Part shown: positions 47,091 through 58,300 of the stretch, piece by piece | Numbering within the stretch: position 1 is the stretch's first letter | Layout of the letters: every line of letters begins with the position of its first letter | From: Symbiodinium sp. CCMP2592 | Taxonomy: Eukaryota > Sar > Dinophyceae > Suessiales > Symbiodiniaceae | Reading direction: 5' to 3' | DNA: 64,000 nt | Assembly: GCA_905221615.1 (NCBI GenBank) | Contig: CAJNDT010005434.1 | Location: 322,955-386,954 of the forward strand | The notes under the pieces: generated by a model | Told to the model about the DNA's origin: nothing | Seen by the model: only the letters and a program-made list of their open reading frames with translations | Database searches by the model: none | Made by a program: the position numbers and the translations under genes

Positions 47091-47132
47091 GGCGAGGAGG
47101 AAGGAGGGTTCTTCGGCCCAGGGACTCTGCAT

Positions 47133-48446
47133 GATCCGTTACTTCAAGTCGGTGTTTTTTTTCCGGAGGGTTTACACGTAGAAATCCATCGCATGCATAC
47201 AAACCTATGTTGCCCCAACAGCAACAGCCCGTATTGAACATCGGCGCGTCAAATCCTTTCCGCTTGAGCCTCTGCTTGCACGAGTCGGTGCGTGGACCAG
47301 TCATGGGGTTGAGAGGTGAATGACTTCTTGAGGAAAGTGCCAGGCTGTAAAGCCTCTACCCTGACGAACCTTACGTCCTAAAGCCTGAGGCATGGATCGA
47401 AATGCTGTAAGACGTTTGGGCTTTGATGCCCCACCTTGGCGTGTTGGACCGGCCACAGTTGAGGTCTCGGAGTCTCGGGCCTACGACGAGAAAGCGGTGA
47501 AAAAACCCTGGTGATGTTGGCATTGCTTTAGGGGGGAAGTCTGGCACTAACAAGGATAAGCAGAAGACTAAACAGCACCTGCCACAACAGACCTACGAGA
47601 CCCCCCAAAGTAAAAAGATCACCCTTCCAAAAAAAAACACGGAACAACATCAGACCCTTAACCGGTCCGGTTTGCCCGCAGCACGTTCGACTCCCGTGGC
47701 TTCCTCGGCGCCATTCGGAGTTTGATTTCAAATAATCATAATGATAAAAAATATTAAGAATTAATAGCAAAAATACCACTAGTAGCAGTTAGTGATAACA
47801 ACAATATGAGTACTCGCTTAGAGCCTATGGCTTAGGTGGCTTAGCGCTTCAGGCTTTCGCGCAACATCGGCTAGTTCGGCATTCAAAACTAACACTGCGG
47901 ACCCTAAACCGTGAGCCCTGAAACCTAGCACAATTAAGGGTGTGGGGCTTTGTCTGTGGGCGGCTCGGGCAGAAGCCTATGTACGTGTTTATGGTCTGGA
48001 TATAAATATGAAGGCTTTGGAGTCAGGGGTCAGGGCTTCCTAATTCAGGGCCTTCAGTCCAGAGATTCGATGATCGGAAACTTTCAATTTGCAAACCTCT
48101 TGGGAGTAATATAGGCTTCTTGGCAGTTAGAATGGGGTTTGGGGGGATATCTTTCTTGCAGATTCCTACAGGGACTATAAGGGGATGTTGTTGCACCTCT
48201 GGGCTTATTCTTCGGGTTGTTATTCGCTAGCACTCTGCACCTGAGGACATCGACGGGAGCTTCTCGAGAAGGGATCCAGGCCGTCAGAGCCGTACGAGTG
48301 CACGGCTTTGACAGCAGAAGTGAGGAAAGGAAGCTCGGTGCTGTCTTCTGAGTACATTCTATGTGCCCCTATAATCTACACTACGGTCATGTGATGGGCT
48401 GTACATGTCTGTGACGGAGCTTCATCCAAACCCCAAACGCCAGGCG
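47133..48446. other. 1.3-kb intergenic
   Basis: 5' flank of the DUF2200 gene, then AT-richer DNA (47.7-47.8 kb) and scattered telomere-like words. A diverged copy of the AT-rich dispersed repeat lies near 48105-48150. No gene seen. Confidence 0.55.
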
Positions 48447-48556
48447 CTATATGGGGGTTTCCGAAAATAGGGGTGCCTTATTTTGGGGTCCTTATAATAA
48501 GGATCCTACTATTTAGGGTACTATATTAGGGTCTATTTTCGGAAACTCCCATATAG
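48447..48556 (+). mobile_element. MITE, TTTCCGAAAATAGGG family, copy 2
   Basis: A 110-bp element with about 24-bp terminal inverted repeats that start CTATATGGGGG (left) and CTATATGGGAG (right, inverted) and continue TTTCCGAAAATAG. The core matches the reverse complement of copy 1 (32285-32375). The outer CTATATGGG part is not shared with copy 1. Centre holds the palindrome CCTTATAATAAGGATCC. Confidence 0.85.
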
Positions 48557-48662
48557 ACTTCCGCAGTTGGACACAGGAGAGAAAGCCCAGGCACCCAGGA
48601 CCCGGGTCGAACTTCTCCGATGCGATGGCTTCAAGGATTGCAAGCTTGTCCTGCTCCTTCAG

Positions 48663-48694
48663 TGCTTAGGGTTTAGGGTTTAGGGTTTAGGGTC
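48663..48694 (+). repeat. short exact TTTAGGG run
   Basis: Four TTTAGGG units in a row, one of the cleanest short telomeric stubs outside the intronic array. Confidence 0.9.
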
Positions 48695-48744
48695 CCCTCC
48701 TTCAGCTTCTGTCAGGATGGAATCTAGAAGCCTGAATTACTACC

Positions 48745-49001
48745 AATGTCAGTTCTCCTTTACAGAAAAGCATCATGTCATAGACCACCGTCCCTTTCAC
48801 CGACAGCCATTTGAGGTTCCGCGCGACCTCTACACAAGGGGGAAGTGGGGTCGACTGTCTCCCAGGTTTGGAAGGTCCTGGGTGGCCATGCCGTTCTCCA
48901 GCATGACCTCCAAACCGTGTGCCTTGGGCACCAAACCAGGAAAACATGAGCAGAAAGCTGTAATCGTACAGGGACTTCACAATGGCTGTAGCGGCTATAA
49001 C
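48745..49001 (-). CDS. possible exons of an unknown membrane protein
   Basis: Two minus-strand stretches look coding. The first begins at an AG|G site at 49001 and reads IAATAIVKSLYDYSFLLMFS then WFGAQGT, a hydrophobic segment. The second begins at AG|G at 48827 and reads VARNLKWLSVKGTVVYDMML then FCKGEL. Between them another frame carries MLENGMATQDLPNLGDS. I could not join them in one frame and recognise no family. Confidence 0.33.
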
Positions 49002-49176
49002 CTTGAATAACCCTGTGGTTGGCGCAAAATGAGAACACCTGTTGCACATGTTCATGACACTTGGTCTCCCGCTGCCCCGAACACCCATGACCCTACAGTA
49101 GCAATGCCAGACTGCTTGACCTCATAATGATCGAGAAAATAATCCTGTCAGTACCCTACCACGACTCACGAATGCT

Positions 49177-49323
49177 CCTGCTCCTACTCCTACTACTCCT
49201 ACTACTCCTACTACTCCTACTACTCCTACTACTCCTACTACTCCTACTACTCCTACTACTCCTACTACTCCTACTACTCCTACTACTCCTACTACTCCTA
49301 CTACTCCTACTACTCCTACTCCA

Positions 49324-49365
<42 letters not shown>
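49177..49365. repeat. (TCCTACTAC)n minisatellite grading into (CTA)n
   Basis: About 16 copies of a 9-bp unit followed by a CTA triplet run to about 49360. Poly-Leu and Val/Gly translations are artefacts. Confidence 0.95.
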
Positions 49366-49367
<2 letters not shown>

Positions 49368-49629
49368 TGCTGGTGCTGCTGCTGCCCCTACTGCTGCTAC
49401 TGCTACTGCTGCTATCCATTGTTACTCCTCCCGCTCCCCCTCCTCCTTCCACTCCCAGTCCTTACTACTAAGACGACGACCACTCCCACTCCCACTACCA
49501 CTAGTAGTGGGAGCACATTCTCCAGCAAGGATGGTCCCGGCATCCCCAAGGAATCAAATCGGGGAGGATTCTGGGGTCTACCAAAACCACAACACTGCAC
49601 TGTGCATCTCCAAGTCAAAACAATAAATA

Positions 49630-51145
49630 GCATCCCCGGAGCCAGCAGATCGATAGGAAAATGCTGCTCCCGCACCGACTTGGCCACCGCAGATTCGCCA
49701 GGCACCAAATCTGTGGTTAGCAAGCGAGTCTCTGCCTCTCTCCTGGGATCAAAAACACTGTAAGGCAAAAGAGGACTACAGAAAGAGCCATCACCACAAT
49801 CCTGTGATTCAGAACTAGGTCTCTCCGGCGGCCTCTTGAAGAAGGATCCTGCTATTCTGGTCTCTATTCCGGGAGCGCTTGTGTTCTGAAGCTCCACTCT
49901 GGCATGCCGCGAGCAAACTGCGCAGCAGACTCACAAAGGACCCATATCCGATATCCTGTGTAACCCGAACCTGAAACCGAAACTGCTTTCAGAACCCAGG
50001 CTCCCATGTTTGGGCGGGATGGTAGTCACGATGTCGAGCCCCATGTCGCGACTCATGATGGCCGTGCAGAGCTCAAAGTCGCACCAAATCCTCGAGAAAG
50101 GGGTGGCCTGGTTGTCCAAGATCAGCAGGAGACCCTTCGCCTCGCGAAGTGCTGTGTAGAATGATGTTTCCACGACATTGACTGAGATCTCTTGATCAAG
50201 CTCGTGCTGGCGATTGGCGTAGCCACACCTTCAGCTGTGGTTCTCTAGCAGGCTCTATCTTGTGTTGGACCCTTCAAACGCCAGCTCGCACTGTAAACGA
50301 AAAAAACGGAGAGCTATTGACTGCAGAGCCACACCCAGTACCGTGCATCCGCCACGAGGTGCCGAACTTCTGCGTGCCGACGGCAACCGCTCACGAACTC
50401 AAAAATCGGCTCTCCCCACCAATGACTGCAGTACCATACCTGCACACTCAAGGGTTCAGCAGATCTCAGGATTTAGATTAGCACTCAGGGGTTATAAGCT
50501 TCAAACTTCTGGGCAACTCGGTTGCAACTGCTCCTGAAACAAATCTGGCAAATAATACTATCACATTATCACAAGCTCTCACCGAGATACCGGGACGCAG
50601 GGTTGGGTAGATAAGAGCTCCTTATAGCTCGCAGACGCACCATTGGAAGAAACCCTCTCCGGCGCTGCTGACCACTCGCCGCTCTCCCTGCCCAGGTGCA
50701 ATGCCGGAGCCCGATGCCCAGCCAGGAAGCGTCCTCGTTTCAGCTTCACCAGCAAGTCCAAACAGGGGCTCCCGTCATGCTGCGCTTCAGACTCGACCAC
50801 CTCAACCTTCAGAATGACGGCGATGGCTCTGGGCAATGCTGCATCCTCCGAGACCTGCGAAGGCAATATGAGGGTTTATAGGGTCTTTACAATGGGCAGG
50901 CGGTCGAAAGTCTAGGATCTCTGTCCGGCGGTCTCACGGGTGCTTCGTCAACACGAATGATGGCGGTGGTGGTGGTGGTGGTGGTCCTAGTCGTCGTCGT
51001 AGTCGTAGTAGTTGCGGCACTAGTAGAAGTAGAAGTAGAAGTACGCAGAAGTAGAAGTAGAAGTTGCAGCAGTGGCAGTAGTAGCAGTGGCAGTAGCATA
51101 AGCAGTAGCAGGAGCAGCAGCGCAGCAGTAACAGTACCAGTAGCA

Positions 51146-51182
<37 letters not shown>

Positions 51183-51701
51183 CATTACCAGTAGCAGGAG
51201 CAGCAGCAGCAGTACCAGTAGCAGGAGCAGCAGCAGTAGCAGCAGTAGCAGCAGTAGCAACAGCAGCGGCAGCAGCGGCAGTCGCAGTGCCAGTGGCACT
51301 AGCCCCAGCAGCAGCTGTAGCAGTAGCCGCAGCCGTAGCAGTAGCAGCAGCAGTAGCAGTAGCAGCAGTAGCAGTAGCAGTGGCAGTGGCAGTGGTAGTA
51401 GCAGGAGCAGCAGCAGCAGCGGGAGCAGGAGCAGGAGCAGGGGCAGGAGCAGGAGCAGCAGCAGCACCACCACCACCACCAGCGCCAGCACCAGTTGTGC
51501 GAGCAGGAGCAGGAGCAGGAGCAGCATCAGTAGCAGTAGCAGTAGCAGTACCAGTACCAGTAGCAGTAGAAGGAGCAGCAGCAGTAGCAGCAGTAGCAAG
51601 AGCCGGAGTAGGAGCATTAGCTGGAGCGGGAGCGGGTGCGAGAGCAGTCGTAGTCGTAGTCGTAGAAGAAGTAGCAGTAGTAGCAGCAGTAGCAGTAGTA
51701 T

Positions 51702-51746
<45 letters not shown>

Positions 51747-53338
51747 CAGCGGTAGTGGTAGAAGAGCAGTAGTGATAGAAGTAGTAGCAGCAATCACAGC
51801 GGTAGTAAATCAAGACGATTGTCTCACCTGGCACAACTCCTGGCCCAATGCAGGAGGCAAGCGCTCTGCGTCCCAGGCTAGACGGAGCCATGTCCCCTCC
51901 AGCGGTGCTGTCTGCGGAAGTATATAATGATAGGCCTTAGGTTTGGGGGTGGGGCTTTAGGGGATATAGGGTTTTAGGGTTTAGGGTCCAGGGCTGTATA
52001 GAGGTGTAAGGAATTACGGATTTTGGGGCTTAGGGTTTCAGGATTTCTGGTTTAACGTTTATGATTTGCGTAGGGCGGTGTCTAGGGCTATACTCGTGGT
52101 TTGGGCTCAGGATTGGGATCTAAGATCACTGTCGGGTTCACGACTCAAGCAAAATAAATTCCATCCGCAGCCAGGAAACGAAGTCGTACCTGGGCCGTAA
52201 ACCAGAATCTGTGTCTCTGCGTCTCTGCGTCTCCGTGTCTGTGCGGCTCTGTGTCTCTGTGTGTCTCTGTGTGTCTCTGTGTGTCTCTGTGTGTCTCTGT
52301 GTGTCTCTGTGTCTCTGTGTCTCTGTGTCTGTGTGTCTCTGCTTGAAGCAACCCAGACAACCCTGCTGCTGAGGAGCAGGTTCGTCGTCTCGGGCACAAG
52401 ATGTTGGCCTGTCCGCTCGCTCCTGAGGAGCAAGTTTGTTCCAGTTTCACAGATCGGTAAAGCACCCCGAATATGGACTAAGTCTCCAGTCAGTAGCAAG
52501 GCGCTTACTACATGTTCCCCGACAACCGGAGTCCTGATTGTCTGCAACCCCATTGAGTGCTTAGAGTTTCGGGTTTACGTTCGGCCTGGCGTTCTAGCAT
52601 TGGGTCTCCTCCAGCCTTTGCAGAGTCGCTGAAGATCGCCGCGAATTGTGAGGAGCTCCTTTTCTAGGAAGGGGTTAGGGCTTAGGGGAAGTGTGTGACC
52701 CGCGCTAAACCATTGACTCATACAGCCCAGCAGGCATTCAGTGTTGCTTACACGCCATCCACCCGATGCCGCAAGCCGTAAACCCTGAATCCAAACCCTC
52801 AGTCCGAAACCTTGCACCCGAACCTGAAACCCAAAACAGGCGCACGATTCCATAGGACTAGCCCTGCTACCATACAGAGCTATTTCAACCCGAAGTGGCC
52901 CTCGGGACATGGAATGTGCAGCAATACTCGCAGGGTCGTATGGCAACATAGATTGGTCCGAACCCTAAACCGTCCTGCAGCGTGACAGCACGTTGCCATG
53001 ACTCCAGATTTGCCCATTGAAACTCGTGGAGCGCCACGTCTTCGATCTTGGAGATGTGAAGATCGGCTTCGGGTTTGAAACTTGGCTTATGGGGTCTTGG
53101 TGGAGCTTGTTCCAGTTGTTTGGGGGTTACGGGTTTAGGGGTAGTCAAGGTCTACTAGTAACTAATACTTCGGGCGGGATGCTCTCACCAATGAGGCAAG
53201 ACCCTCACTCCACTCTTTCAAAAACTTTCAACCACCCGGGACCTCCTCCAAGGGCTCGATAGTGACGCTGATGCGGTCGATGCGGTCGTCAGTGATGTGA
53301 TCGGGGCTCCACCCGCTCTCCGTCTCCGAAATCTGATC
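49630..53338 (-). CDS. second TIR-like protein gene, partly resolved
   Basis: Minus-strand exons of the dinoflagellate/diatom TIR-like type without evident membrane segments. Resolved: 53338-53243 (AG|G start, GT donor, 32 aa with ITDDRIDRISVTIEPLEE). Likely: about 53100-52975 (KIEDVALHEFQWANLESWQR, GA donor into GGTTTAGGG); 50228 to about 50000 (CGYANRQHELDQ, then TSFYTALREAKGLLLILDN and TPFSRIWCDFELCTAI); about 49740-49630 (RLLTTDLVPGESAVA, REQHFPIDLLAPGM). The SRIWCDFEL segment corresponds to RLWCLFELA of the gene at 510-2299. Exons between 52.97 and 50.23 kb, where large repeats sit, are not resolved, and the 5' end is unknown; protein-like stretches at 53.35-53.78 kb may belong to it. 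Confidence 0.6.
50955..51775. repeat. 820-bp imperfect GCA/GTA trinucleotide tract
   Basis: Triplet mixture of GCA, GTA, GGA and GTC, open in every frame on both strands (Ala/Val on plus; Leu or Thr/Ala on minus). It lies inside an intron of the second TIR-like gene. The 334-codon frame across it is not a protein. Confidence 0.92.
52205..52345. repeat. GTGTCTCT-type minisatellite
   Basis: Begins with TCTCTGCGTC units and turns into a 10-bp unit TGTGTCTCTG repeated about five times (52257-52320). Lies within the span of the second TIR-like gene. Confidence 0.9.
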
Positions 53339-53766
53339 CTGTGGTTTCGGGTTCGAGGCTGTTGCGGCGTTCAAAGCAATTGCTCCTTGAAAGGGCACTA
53401 CTTCGACAGCGCTTCCAAACCCAGGGCATCCTACCTCCAAGGCACCACAGATTCAAAGATCAAGAGCCTCGCATCTTCAGACTCAAGTCCAAAAACCAAG
53501 CTTCACTCAAATTGTGATTTCCGGACCGTAAGTCGGGTCGACAAGTAAGTCTTAAGGGGGGGGCTCGGACCGAAGAACAACATGAAGGCAGCCGACAACC
53601 CCAAACGAAATGAGCTGTAATGCTCCAATACCTACTCCCTCGCAAAACCGGGCCTGTTCTTGCCGCAAGTTGGCGGCGAGGAACCTCACGGATTTTGCCC
53701 AAGGTATCCAGCTACAGGATTTGTTTCGGGGCCTCATTGCAATCAGCGTCGTGACTACGTATGCGT

Positions 53767-53850
53767 GCACACACACACACACACACGCACACGCATAGAC
53801 TCTATCTCTATCTCTGTCTCCGTCTCTATCTCTACCTCTATCTCTCTCTC
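53767..53850. repeat. (CA)n followed by (TCTATC)n microsatellites
   Basis: CA tract at about 53768-53792, then CTATCTCTATCTCTGTCTCC-type hexamers. It lies in the stretch between the two genes. Confidence 0.9.
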
Positions 53851-54389
53851 ACTCTTACATGGTATGTGCAATTCAATACCATGCCATGTTTGTATACTGG
53901 ATATCACGCTAATTTCCGACAGTTTCTTGAAGGTCTTGGTCGTGTCGGGGTGCGGAATTGAGCTGTGTGGAAGCTTGGCCCTACAGAAAGATGCTCTGCT
54001 TGTCATGCGGGGCTCGAGTACCGTTGATCGAAGTAAGCGGCTGTACCAAGTGGCAGCATCTCTCAATACCATTTTGGCGAAACTCTCACCTGGCCACCCC
54101 CTCAACTGGCGCTCCCACCTTGACATCTTGTGTATCATTGACCTTGTCTCCGACATGGCGTGGTGCAGCCACTCCTGTCAGCGCTGGCTTGCCGTGTCCT
54201 ACCTATTATTAAGTTACTGTTAAACAAGTGCCAATTACAATCGCAAATCTTCGGGACTGATAACCGGGTCAGAAACTGCTGGCTTAAACCTTCTGCGACA
54301 ATCCCCGTCGCCTTTATGAGGGACTCAGGAAACCAGCCGAAGAACCAGGGCTTAGAGCTTGTGGCTGAAATGGCTAGACACCAGTGGTC

Positions 54390-55325
54390 CTGCTCCATCT
54401 GAATCCTGACCATGTCAACGGCACTCGCACCGCCTCGCATCCGCAGGCAACCCAGCAAGAAGTCGGACTCCTCGATGGCATTTGTCTGCTCGGATGCAAG
54501 GATGTGGAAGATCTTCCTCGCATCCGACATGTCCAGCTCCAAAGTACTCAAGAAGGTGTGCATCCGCTCGTCCTGCATCAACGGGACAAACCCCAGACAG
54601 ATCCAAAATGGACCGACTCCGGGGTCGAGCTTAGGTGACCTTTATTATGTCTTACAATTACTCTTCACGTCGCGATTACATAATGTCACTTCCACGACCC
54701 CGTACAAGACCAACATGAGCATTGGCATCCATGCAAATAGTGGGAGTGCATCTCGCAGGCAATCTTTCAACAAATCCACGTATATATCTCCAAAGCTGTA
54801 TGTTGCGATGTTGTTGCTTTTGCCCCTGTAGCTCTGTGTACATGTAGGCAGAAATGAGGCAAAGGTCCAGGTCTCCCCGTTGCAAGCGCACAGCTCCAAA
54901 CCGTCCTTGAAAATCAAGCGGGGGGTGTTGAACACGCGCGACACATTTCGCTCCTTGAAAACCCTTTTGGCAAGCACGATGGCAACACCTGCTGCTTTGT
55001 GCTCCTGCCCTCCTTCCGCACCCCATTCATACCACAAGTGTTTTTCTGATCGTCGTAATGCACACGGCTCATCGGTGACAACCTTGGCCAAACCCTGCAG
55101 GCATATGGCATGCGATCTCCCCAGCTCCCGCAAGATTGCAGTGCGTCTACCTTCATCTTTGGCAGCCAGAGGATTGTACGAAGTAACAAGTAGGCGCATT
55201 TACGACCAGCCCCAACAACCATCATTCATTGCTCCCCTGCGTGCACTATCGCACTCAGCACCGGTCACCCTACCTCACCTAAACTTGTGCAGAAAGGGCT
55301 TATGTCAATGTATATGTAAAAGCAT

Positions 55326-55356
<31 letters not shown>

Positions 55357-58300
55357 GAGACACGCACACGACATGCGTTTGCATCCTCCAGGGCCAGCTG
55401 GAATTCAGTCCAGCTGATCACGCCGTTGCCGTTCTGATCTACCTGGAAGCTGCGCAAAAGATGGGGATCCTACGGTTTAGTGCGGTTAGGCATTGGGTTT
55501 AGGGTCTAGGGTCCGGGTTTTTCCTTCCTAAGCCTTTTAGCTCGTGTTGATGGAAGGGGAGGGGTGCCCTTGGAGGTTGGGGTTGGGGCGGTCAGGTCAG
55601 AGCAGGAGGCTTAGGATTCTCGAGTGCCCACCTCATGGAAGACCTTGTAGAGCTCAGACACGAGCTTTTCATTGTACTCCAGCTCCTTGTGAGCCCCATC
55701 TCCCTTTTGCTGGGCCCAAACCCCAATAGGCCAAACCCTAAACCCTACACTTACGACCGTTTATGGATTTACAACAGGATTGGGGCGGGGACTTAAAAAA
55801 TTGGGCAGCCCCGCCGTAAGTGAGGAACCGTTGCTGCACAAAGCGACCCAACTCTAAACCCTAAAACCAGAAAGCCTCAATAAGTCTTGAGTCGGAGATG
55901 CTACAAAAACTTAAGTTTCTACGAGTCTGCAAAGCACAGAAACTAGGGATCATAGACGAAACTCAAGACTTCTTCAGAAGAACCCCCGCAAGCCCTAAAG
56001 GCTCTGAAGCTTCAAGTCGAAACAACCCTAAACTCACTGAAACCCGAATACAGGGCGTCAATGGTTAAAACGAGGCTTTGGTGTATATTCTAAGCTCCCA
56101 AACACTACGGGGTTCAAAACTTAAGAGAGAAAAGGCTTGGTTGGTGGCCCCTGCGCGGCGAAAACGTTGCTCGGGCGCAACTCCCGCTGTGGTGCTTTGC
56201 ATACTCTTCACTAGCGTCCTGTTGTTTACAAAGGATTTGCTGGACGGCTCCCCGGTTCGTTGTCAACTCTGTAAATGCCAATACATGTGCCACTTGTAGG
56301 CCTCGAAACCTTGAATCGTGCCAGTACCTGGGCAAAGCATTTTGCCCGGTCCTCGTCAGACGCGCCAGTGTATGGCATGTGGGTGGGGATGGGCGAAGTG
56401 CATCAGAATCCGGCCAATACTTGGTGACAACATGTTGGCTGAGGTGGGGTTGGGGGCTTTCTGGTAGTCAACTGGTGGTGTCCGTGGGGTCTGTCTCCGT
56501 CTTTGTCGTGGTCGTCCGGGTCCTGGTGGTCGTCACATTGGTCGCGGTCGTGGTCGGCATGGTCGTCATGGCGCTCTTTCTCCATTTCGGGATCTGCGCT
56601 AGCATAGTAGAGACTATAAGGAGAATTTTGCTACTTATGCAGACCTCGATATCACACCCCCGAAATCAGGAGGGTGCTCGCTGCACAAGCTACACTGCGA
56701 AATGCTTCGAAGTTTCAGATGTCTGGCCCTGGCGATGTGGGATGTTTCTGCATTCGGTCTTGCGGTTTAGATTGAAGGCCATATCGCTGTCGGTCAAACG
56801 AGGAAAACAGGACAAGCCACGGAGCGAAAAGGCAGGAAAGCCTGAAAGAACGAACAAGCCAAAAAGGTGCGATCAAGAACAGCAAAACAGCACAAGCAAA
56901 AACAGTATCGACCTCCTTGCGCTGCAAACTTTGGGGTCCAGGCTTGGACGTTCGACGGCAAGCCAGAATTAACAAGCTCAAAACGACACACACACACACA
57001 CACACACACACGCATCAAAGTGAACTTTCCCTGAACCCTCTAGGGCAGGGCTTCTCATACCTCCCAGGTCCTTAGGGTCTATGCTCTGACCCTGAGGCAA
57101 AATCGGGCGCAAGGTTAAGGGTCCCAAAATCTGGCTTGCTCTGTTCGAAACCTTCGGGTGGTGCTTCTGGGGCGGTTGAGGTTCTGCGGTTTAGGGTTTA
57201 AGGCTCAGGCCCAAACCCTAAACCCTGCGAACCCTAAACCCTCCTTGTCAATGATGAGGTCCCTCTCCCTCTTTGAAACGATCGTTTGGAGGCTGCAGAT
57301 GAAGCTGGTGATGGTGTTCGCCAGAACCAGCCTCGGTTCTCGGATTTGTACTTTTTGTCGACTCTTCCTCTGCTGTGGCTTTGTGAATATCCAGAGAGGC
57401 CAACTTACCCCGTGATTGAGGAACATGCCTCAGACTTTTAGACGTTGTCGGGCTCAAGAAAGACGACCCCTACATCTTGCTAAGTTGAGTGGGAGGCAGT
57501 CGACGCGTTTGGGCTTTGGGGCTTTAGGATTCGGGGTTTAGTAGCCTGCTGCGGACAGGCGCCCGGCCGCAGCCGGGCTTATGGCTGCAGGGAGGTTTAG
57601 GGCTGGAACGCTGAACCTTGAACCCCGGAACCCGAAACCCTCACACCTCGACCCTGAACTTCCTAGATGGAGGCAAGAAGCAGCGAAACAGCGACGAAGA
57701 CCAGGAAGCTTGCCGCCAAATGCCAGGGAAGGATCGCGATTTCATCCCACAGCGAACCTAGGCACCAGGCTTTCGGGTCGGAGTGCTTGCAATAAGGATC
57801 TGCATACTGTTTGCAACGGCTCTATATTGCGGCTTGGAGAGAACCCCCGAAACCGGAGAACAGCTCGTAACAATTTCGAGCAAGAAGCCCCAAAGCAGGC
57901 CACTGTATTGGATCTGGAGAAGGGTCATCATCGAGTTGCTCAGTGATCCGAACTTTTGGCATATTAGCTCGGCCCGCTCGTTTGGGCAGTGCTGCCAGAT
58001 ACTCTCCGTGAATATAAGGCTGAAGATGTACACGTTGCTCAGAATCAAGATCAGAAGCCAGCCCAGTACATTCCTCGAGCCACTTCGGCTTTCGCGATTT
58101 AAGAGCTGAGGCTTAGGGCTTTGGCCGTTTGGAGGCTTTCGGGTTTTAGGTGATTTGCGGCGGCTTGGGATCCAGGGCTCTGGACTTAGAGCGTGTTCTG
58201 GAACTTGGAAGCCTCGAATCAACACGAACAGTTGCCAAGAGCATGCGAGGCTCATGCTTTCCGTCAGAGATTCCAATAGAATTCGAAATTGCCGGAGTTG

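Noticed and set aside
46578-47237. 219-codon open frame on the plus strand over the DUF2200 gene
   Set aside because: Antisense shadow caused by high GC at third positions; the minus-strand frame matches a known domain, this one matches nothing.
50887-51891. 334-codon minus-strand frame and similar long frames over 50.95-51.8 kb
   Set aside because: Made entirely of triplet repeats, so every frame is open; no non-repetitive protein sequence.
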